DNA from: Brachybacterium sp. SGAir0954
Lineage (GTDB): Bacteria; Actinomycetota; Actinomycetes; Actinomycetales; Dermabacteraceae
Length of the DNA: 64,000 nt
Direction of reading: 5' to 3'
Assembly (NCBI RefSeq): GCF_005490785.1
Contig: NZ_CP027295.1
Span: forward strand, 3,286,001 to 3,350,000
Positions 60,259 to 64,000 of the stretch are shown piece by piece (within the stretch, counting starts at the first letter, position 1; the number at the start of each line of letters is the position of its first letter). The notes under the pieces are model-generated. The model saw nothing but the letters and a program-made list of their open reading frames with translations, made no database searches and was not told the origin of the DNA. The position numbers and the translations under genes are program-made.

Positions 60259-61644
60259 ATGACCAACCACCATCCCCACCACCGCCAGCACTCCCTCAGC
60301 CGCCGGCGCCTGCTCGGCGGGGCCGCCGCCCTCGGCGCGGCGGCCGGCACGACGGCACTCGCCGGCTGCGGCTCCTCCGCCGCCGCGGGCGACGGCGTCG
60401 AGCTCGACTACTGGCTCTGGGACGCGAGCCAGCTGCCCGGCTACTCCGAGGCGATCGACCTGTTCATGGAGCAGAACCCGGGCATCCGTGTACGGATCAC
60501 CCAGATGGGCTGGGACGACTACTGGACCAAGCTCACCGCGAGCTTCGTCGCCGGCGCCGGGCCCGACGTCTTCACCGACCACCTGGGCCGGTACCCGGAG
60601 ATGCTCTCCCTCGGCGTGATCGTCCCGCTCGACGACTTCGCCCCGATCGCGGAGATCCCCGAGGACCGCTTCCAACCGGGGCTCCAGGACCTCTGGACGG
60701 GCCAGGACGGCAAGAAGTACGGGCTGCCCAAGGACTACGACACCATCGCGATCATGTACGACACGACGGTGCTCGAGGAGGCCGGGGTCACCCCCGAGGA
60801 CCTCGCGTCCCTGGACTGGAACCCGGCCGACGGCGGCAGCTTCGAGCAGATGCTGCTGCACCTGACCGTGGACACGAACGGGAAGCGCGGCGACGAGGAC
60901 GGCTTCGACGCCGGCAGCATCGCGACCTACGGGCTCGGGGCGGACGCCGGGATCGACTACGTGGGGCAGTCCACGTGGTCGCCCTTCGCCTTCTCCACCG
61001 GCTGGGCGTTCACCGACAAGGACACCTGGGGCACGCGCTTCCGGTACGACGAGCCCGAGCTGCAGCAGACCCTCGACTGGTACTTCGGCCTCGTCGACAA
61101 GGGGATCCTGCCGCCCTTCGGCATGTTCGGCGACTCGAGCCCCGCCCAGACCCAGCTGCAGTCGCGCAAGGCGTCGCTCACGCTCGCAGGCTCCTGGATG
61201 ATCGGCACCTACGCGAACCTCGAGGGGCTCTCACTGGGGATCGCTCCGCTGCCCTCGGGCCCGATCGGCCATCCCATGTCGATGTTCAACGGCCTCGGCG
61301 ACTCGATCTCGGCGCAGTCCGAGCACCCCGAGGAGGCGGCGCGGCTCGTCGCGTTCCTCGGCTCGGACGCCTCGCAGGAGATCATCGGCCAGCGCGGCGT
61401 CGTGTTCCCCGCGACCGATGCCGGGACGGCGGCGGCGATCGCCGCCTACGAGGAGCGCGGGCTCGACGCCTCCCCGTACACGGACCGCGTCGAGAACGGC
61501 GAGACGGGGCTCTACCCGCTCGTCGAGAACGCGGCCCAGATCCAGTCGATCATGCAGCCGGCGCTCGACGACCTCTGGCTGCGCAAGACGGACGCCTCAT
61601 CGCTGACGGCGTACAACGAGAAGGTCAACGCCCTGTTCACCTGA
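60259..61644 (+). CDS. Sugar ABC transporter substrate-binding lipoprotein
   Basis: 461 aa. The signal has SRRRLLGG (twin arginine) and lipobox LAGCGSS, so a Tat-exported lipoprotein is likely. The mature part is an SBP family 1 fold: ELDYWLWDASQLPGYSEAID, GPDVFTDHLGRYPEM, YGLPKDYDTIAIMYD. It binds the oligosaccharide for the two permeases, probably an alpha-galactoside judging by the operon. It is followed by a strong bidirectional hairpin. Confidence 0.94.
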   Translation: MTNHHPHHRQHSLSRRRLLGGAAALGAAAGTTALAGCGSSAAAGDGVELDYWLWDASQLPGYSEAIDLFMEQNPGIRVRITQMGWDDYWTKLTASFVAGAGPDVFTDHLGRYPEMLSLGVIVPLDDFAPIAEIPEDRFQPGLQDLWTGQDGKKYGLPKDYDTIAIMYDTTVLEEAGVTPEDLASLDWNPADGGSFEQMLLHLTVDTNGKRGDEDGFDAGSIATYGLGADAGIDYVGQSTWSPFAFSTGWAFTDKDTWGTRFRYDEPELQQTLDWYFGLVDKGILPPFGMFGDSSPAQTQLQSRKASLTLAGSWMIGTYANLEGLSLGIAPLPSGPIGHPMSMFNGLGDSISAQSEHPEEAARLVAFLGSDASQEIIGQRGVVFPATDAGTAAAIAAYEERGLDASPYTDRVENGETGLYPLVENAAQIQSIMQPALDDLWLRKTDASSLTAYNEKVNALFT

Positions 61645-61661
61645 CGCGCGCGGGAGAGGGC

Positions 61662-61696
61662 GAGGGGCCCGGGCCGGGACACGGCCCGGGCCCCTC
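61662..61696. terminator. Bidirectional terminator between binding protein and ROK genes
   Basis: A perfect 15-bp stem, GAGGGGCCCGGGCCG and its complement, with a 5-nt loop, between converging genes. Confidence 0.85.
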
Positions 61697-61702
61697 CCGT
61701 GC

Positions 61703-62863
61703 TCAGACGGGGTCCGTGCCCGTGATGAAGCGCCTCGCCGCGATGACGGCCGCGCCGCGCGCCCAGTCCTCGAAGTCGTCGGGCAGGTAGCGCACCACGA
61801 CGTCCTGCTGCTGCGCGGGGAGCAGGGCACGCAGGGTCTCGGCGAAGGCGGGGTCGTCGCGCAGCAGCCCCACGCTCTCGCCGCCCAGCAGCAGCGCCTC
61901 GGGGTCCAGCACGCCGAGCACCCCGGCGGCGGAGACGGCGACCGCGTGGCCCACCTCCGCGGCGAGCTCGCGGGCGGCGGGATCGCCGGCGCGCACCGCG
62001 TCGAGCACCGCCTGCAGCCGCTGCTCGGGGGTGCCCGTGCCGGCTCCCGGCACACCCCGCTCCCGGCCCGCCTCGATGACGGCGTCGTTGCAGGCCACGT
62101 CCATGAGCCGCACACCGCGGCCGTCGCGGGTGACCGTGGTGAGGGCGCCGGTGAGCCCGGCCGTGTGCCCGGCGCCGCGGCGCACGACGCCGCCCTCGAC
62201 CGTGCCGACCGCGACCCCGGCGCCCACGGTGATCGCGACGAAGGAGTCGTGGCGGCGGCCCGCGCCGAACCAGGCGAGCCCCTCGAGCAGGGCGTGGATG
62301 TCGTTGCGGACGCTCACCGGCAGGCCCAGCGCCTGCTCGAGCCGCTCCCGCAGCGGCACCGGGCCCTCCCAGCGGAGCAGCTCGGCCGGGGCGACCACGC
62401 CGTCGTCGTCGACCCTGCCCCCGAGGCCGATCCCCACCCCCGCGATCCGCGGGTGCGAGGAGCGCAGCGCCTCGCACAGCTCCGTGACCGTCGCGATCAC
62501 GGCGTCCGGGTCCGTGCGGCGCAGCGGGGCGGCGAGCTCCTCGAGGGACTGGCCGCGCACGGTGACGACCGACGTGTGCACGGCCGTCGCGGTGATCTTC
62601 ACGCCGATCAGCCGCACGTGCTCCTCGGCGACGTCGAGCGGCAGTTGCGGCCGACCCTTCGCCTGGGGACGCGGCGGGAGCTCCCGCAGCAGGCCGTTCT
62701 CGAGCAGCTCCCGGGCGAGGCGGGTGAGGGTCGGATGGGACAGGCCGAGCACGGCGGCGAGGTCCGTGCGGGCGTGCGGCCCGCGGCGCACGAGGTGCTC
62801 GTAGACGGCCGCGGCGGAGGGCGACCCCGGGGCGGCGGGGAGGTCGGTCGCGGCGGCGGTCAT
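61703..62863 (-). CDS. ROK-family transcriptional repressor
   Basis: 386 aa. The N-terminal MarR-like winged helix is at about 15-70 (HARTDLAAVLGLSHPTLTRL). A ROK sugar-kinase-like domain follows: VGIGLGGRV, LGLPVSVRNDIHALLEGLAW and VAITVGAGVAVG, where kinases have the phosphate motifs. The Cys-rich ROK zinc motif (GHxxxxxxxxxCxCGxxGC) is not seen; only GAGHTAGLTGALTTV stands at that position, with no cysteines. So it lacks the structural zinc of NagC/Mlc-type proteins. It probably represses the alpha-galactosidase operon. ATG 62863 lies 7 nt after TACTCT (62871-62876, minus strand), a leaderless layout. Confidence 0.9.
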   Translation of the reverse strand: MTAAATDLPAAPGSPSAAAVYEHLVRRGPHARTDLAAVLGLSHPTLTRLARELLENGLLRELPPRPQAKGRPQLPLDVAEEHVRLIGVKITATAVHTSVVTVRGQSLEELAAPLRRTDPDAVIATVTELCEALRSSHPRIAGVGIGLGGRVDDDGVVAPAELLRWEGPVPLRERLEQALGLPVSVRNDIHALLEGLAWFGAGRRHDSFVAITVGAGVAVGTVEGGVVRRGAGHTAGLTGALTTVTRDGRGVRLMDVACNDAVIEAGRERGVPGAGTGTPEQRLQAVLDAVRAGDPAARELAAEVGHAVAVSAAGVLGVLDPEALLLGGESVGLLRDDPAFAETLRALLPAQQQDVVVRYLPDDFEDWARGAAVIAARRFITGTDPV

Positions 62864-62908
62864 GGGCACCAGAGTAGGCGGCGCCCGGTCCCACGTGAGC
62901 AGGGACAC

Positions 62909-62914
62909 TAGAGT
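62909..62914 (+). promoter_or_regulatory. Leaderless -10 box of the M3 peptidase gene
   Basis: TAGAGT lies 7 nt before ATG 62922. Confidence 0.5.
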
Positions 62915-62921
62915 GGCGGGC

Positions 62922-64000
62922 ATGACCTCCGCGCCCACTGGCCCCTCGTCCCCCGCCGGCACCGACGAGCACGGGCAGGAGGAGCCGGATCTGCGCGGCA
63001 ACCCCCTCGCGGCCCCCTCGGGCCTCCCCCACGGCCTGCCGGACTTCGCGGCGCTGCGCACCGAGCACTTCCTCCCCGCCTTCCGCGCCGGCGTCGCCGC
63101 CCAGAAGGCGCTGCTCGAGGAGGTCGCGACCTCGACCGCGCCGCCCTCCTTCGCCTCCGTCGTGCTGCCCCTGGAGGACGGCGACCCGCTGCTGCGCCGG
63201 GTCTCCCGCGTGTTCTTCCACCTCGTCGCGACCGACGGCACCCCCGAGATGCAGGCCGTCGAGGCCGAGGTCACGCCCTGGCTGACGGCGCTCTCCGACG
63301 CCGTGTTCCTGGACCCGCGGCTCTTCGCACGCGTCGACGCTCTGCACGGCGACGAGACGGCGCGAGCGGCGCTGAGCGCGGAGGAGCGCCACCTGCTCGA
63401 GCGGCTGCACCAGCGCTTCGTGCTGCGCGGGGCGCGGCTCGACCCCGAGCAGAAGGAGACCCTGGCCGCGCTGAACCAGGAGATCTCCCGCCTCGAGACC
63501 CGCTTCACCCAGCAGGCCCGCGCGGACCTCAAGGGCGCCTCCGTGCACCTCACCGACGCGGCCCAGCTCGCGGGCCTCGACGCGGGGCAGCGCTCGGCCG
63601 CGCGCGAGGCCGCGATCGACGCCGGGCTCGAGGGCTGGCTGCTCTCGCTCGTCCTGCCCACCGTCCAGCGCCTGCTCCCCTCCCTCGAGGACCGCTCCGT
63701 GCGCGAGCGGCTCTACCGCGCCTCGGCCGAGCGCGGCACCGAGACCTGGGACCTCGCCGCGCAGATCGCCGAGCTGCGCTCCCGCAAGGCCGCCCTGCTG
63801 GGCTTCGCGGACTTCGCCTCCCTCGCCGTCGCCGATCGCACGGCCGCCGTGCCCGAGGCCGTCGAGGAGCTGTTCGCGGCGACCGTCGGCCCCGCGATGC
63901 GCAACGTCGAGGGCGAGGCCGCACGGATCGCGGCACGCGCCGCCCGCGACGGCGTCGAGGACCTCGCCCCCTGGGACTGGGCCTTCTACGAGGCGCGCGT
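62922..64000 (+). CDS. M3-family peptidyl-dipeptidase / oligopeptidase (partial, 5' part)
   Basis: About 359 codons are in the window and the frame is open to its end. The sequence follows the M3A (Dcp/OpdA) family N-terminal helical region: NPLAAPSGLPHGLPDFAALR, TEHFLPAFRAGVAAQK, ETLAALNQEISRLETRFTQQ and RSRKAALLGFADFASLAVAD. The zinc-binding HEFGH would lie beyond 64000, so catalysis cannot be checked. Such cytoplasmic zinc peptidases trim oligopeptides. ATG 62922 is 7 nt after TAGAGT. It is divergent from the ROK gene. Confidence 0.88.
   Translation, partial: MTSAPTGPSSPAGTDEHGQEEPDLRGNPLAAPSGLPHGLPDFAALRTEHFLPAFRAGVAAQKALLEEVATSTAPPSFASVVLPLEDGDPLLRRVSRVFFHLVATDGTPEMQAVEAEVTPWLTALSDAVFLDPRLFARVDALHGDETARAALSAEERHLLERLHQRFVLRGARLDPEQKETLAALNQEISRLETRFTQQARADLKGASVHLTDAAQLAGLDAGQRSAAREAAIDAGLEGWLLSLVLPTVQRLLPSLEDRSVRERLYRASAERGTETWDLAAQIAELRSRKAALLGFADFASLAVADRTAAVPEAVEELFAATVGPAMRNVEGEAARIAARAARDGVEDLAPWDWAFYEAR

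Noticed and set aside
56031-60350. 1439-codon open frame on the minus strand opposite the galactoside operon
   Set aside because: It is the antisense shadow of three well-supported genes. Its composition (Glu/Gly/His/Val) is that of reversed GC-rich codons, and it has no ribosome site or domain.

Overview
The window is 64 kb of very GC-rich actinobacterial chromosome. Third-position G/C bias is extreme, GTG and TTG starts are frequent, and many genes look leaderless, with a TAnnnT box 6-7 nt before the start codon. Family content (mycothiol-synthase-like tandem GNAT, DUF222/13E12 HNH nuclease, DUF3263, FprA, LytR_C, TreS, solo CIRCE-controlled GroEL) and gene order suggest Micrococcales, probably Dermabacteraceae (Brachybacterium-like). 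That placement is inference. There are no rRNAs, prophage, insertion sequences or CRISPR arrays. One tRNA, Thr(UGU), is present.

Layout. 1-1631: end of a response regulator and its sensor kinase. 1568-4364 (minus): coupled DUF4031, DUF418 and an RNase HI fused to a DUF4440 domain. 4402-5067: DUF1345 membrane protein. 5080-7087 (minus): YtrA-type GntR regulator, ABC ATPase and permease behind a perfect 39-bp operator dyad. 7125-11436 (minus): tandem GNAT, GH2 glycosidase and its LacI regulator. 11683-17350: DEAD-box helicase, rhodanese, acyl-CoA ligase, ArsR-CDF metal pair and a small membrane protein. 17382-19007: DUF222/HNH nuclease with an in-frame 9-bp repeat.

19656-28016: seven overlapping genes (GlcD-type oxidase, aminotransferase, Tat lipoprotein binding protein, two permeases, a double ATPase, GNAT). 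Two divergent luciferase-like monooxygenases follow (28658-30751), then a SAM hydroxide adenosyltransferase and an SRPBCC gene that have lost their facing 3' ends in what looks like a deletion scar. 31792-33625: CIRCE-regulated groEL. 33743-40362: envelope-associated hypothetical proteins, DUF3263, uracil-DNA glycosylase and trehalose synthase. 40594-41718: stand-alone HsdR-N-like nuclease. 41780-45005: tRNA, DsbA-like protein and a membrane Ser/Thr kinase. 45183-50236: AIM24, an ATP-grasp/alpha-E protein, transglutaminase and formate/nitrite transporter. 50369-54584: FprA, then a quinone oxidoreductase, TetR, Ohr and DUF1304 set sharing an operator motif. 54666-55877: AlaA-like aminotransferase. 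56046-62863: alpha-galactosidase operon with a sugar ABC importer lacking its ATPase and a ROK repressor; a ROK-like operator overlaps its strong promoter. 62922-64000: M3 peptidase, cut by the window end.

The clearest themes are carbohydrate uptake and hydrolysis under local LacI or ROK repressors, small repressor/operator circuits that can be read from the DNA, and stress or redox functions. The points most worth following are the TetR-Ohr-quinone reductase regulon, the 19.6-30.8 kb transport/oxidase/monooxygenase locus, and the decay scar near 31.52 kb.
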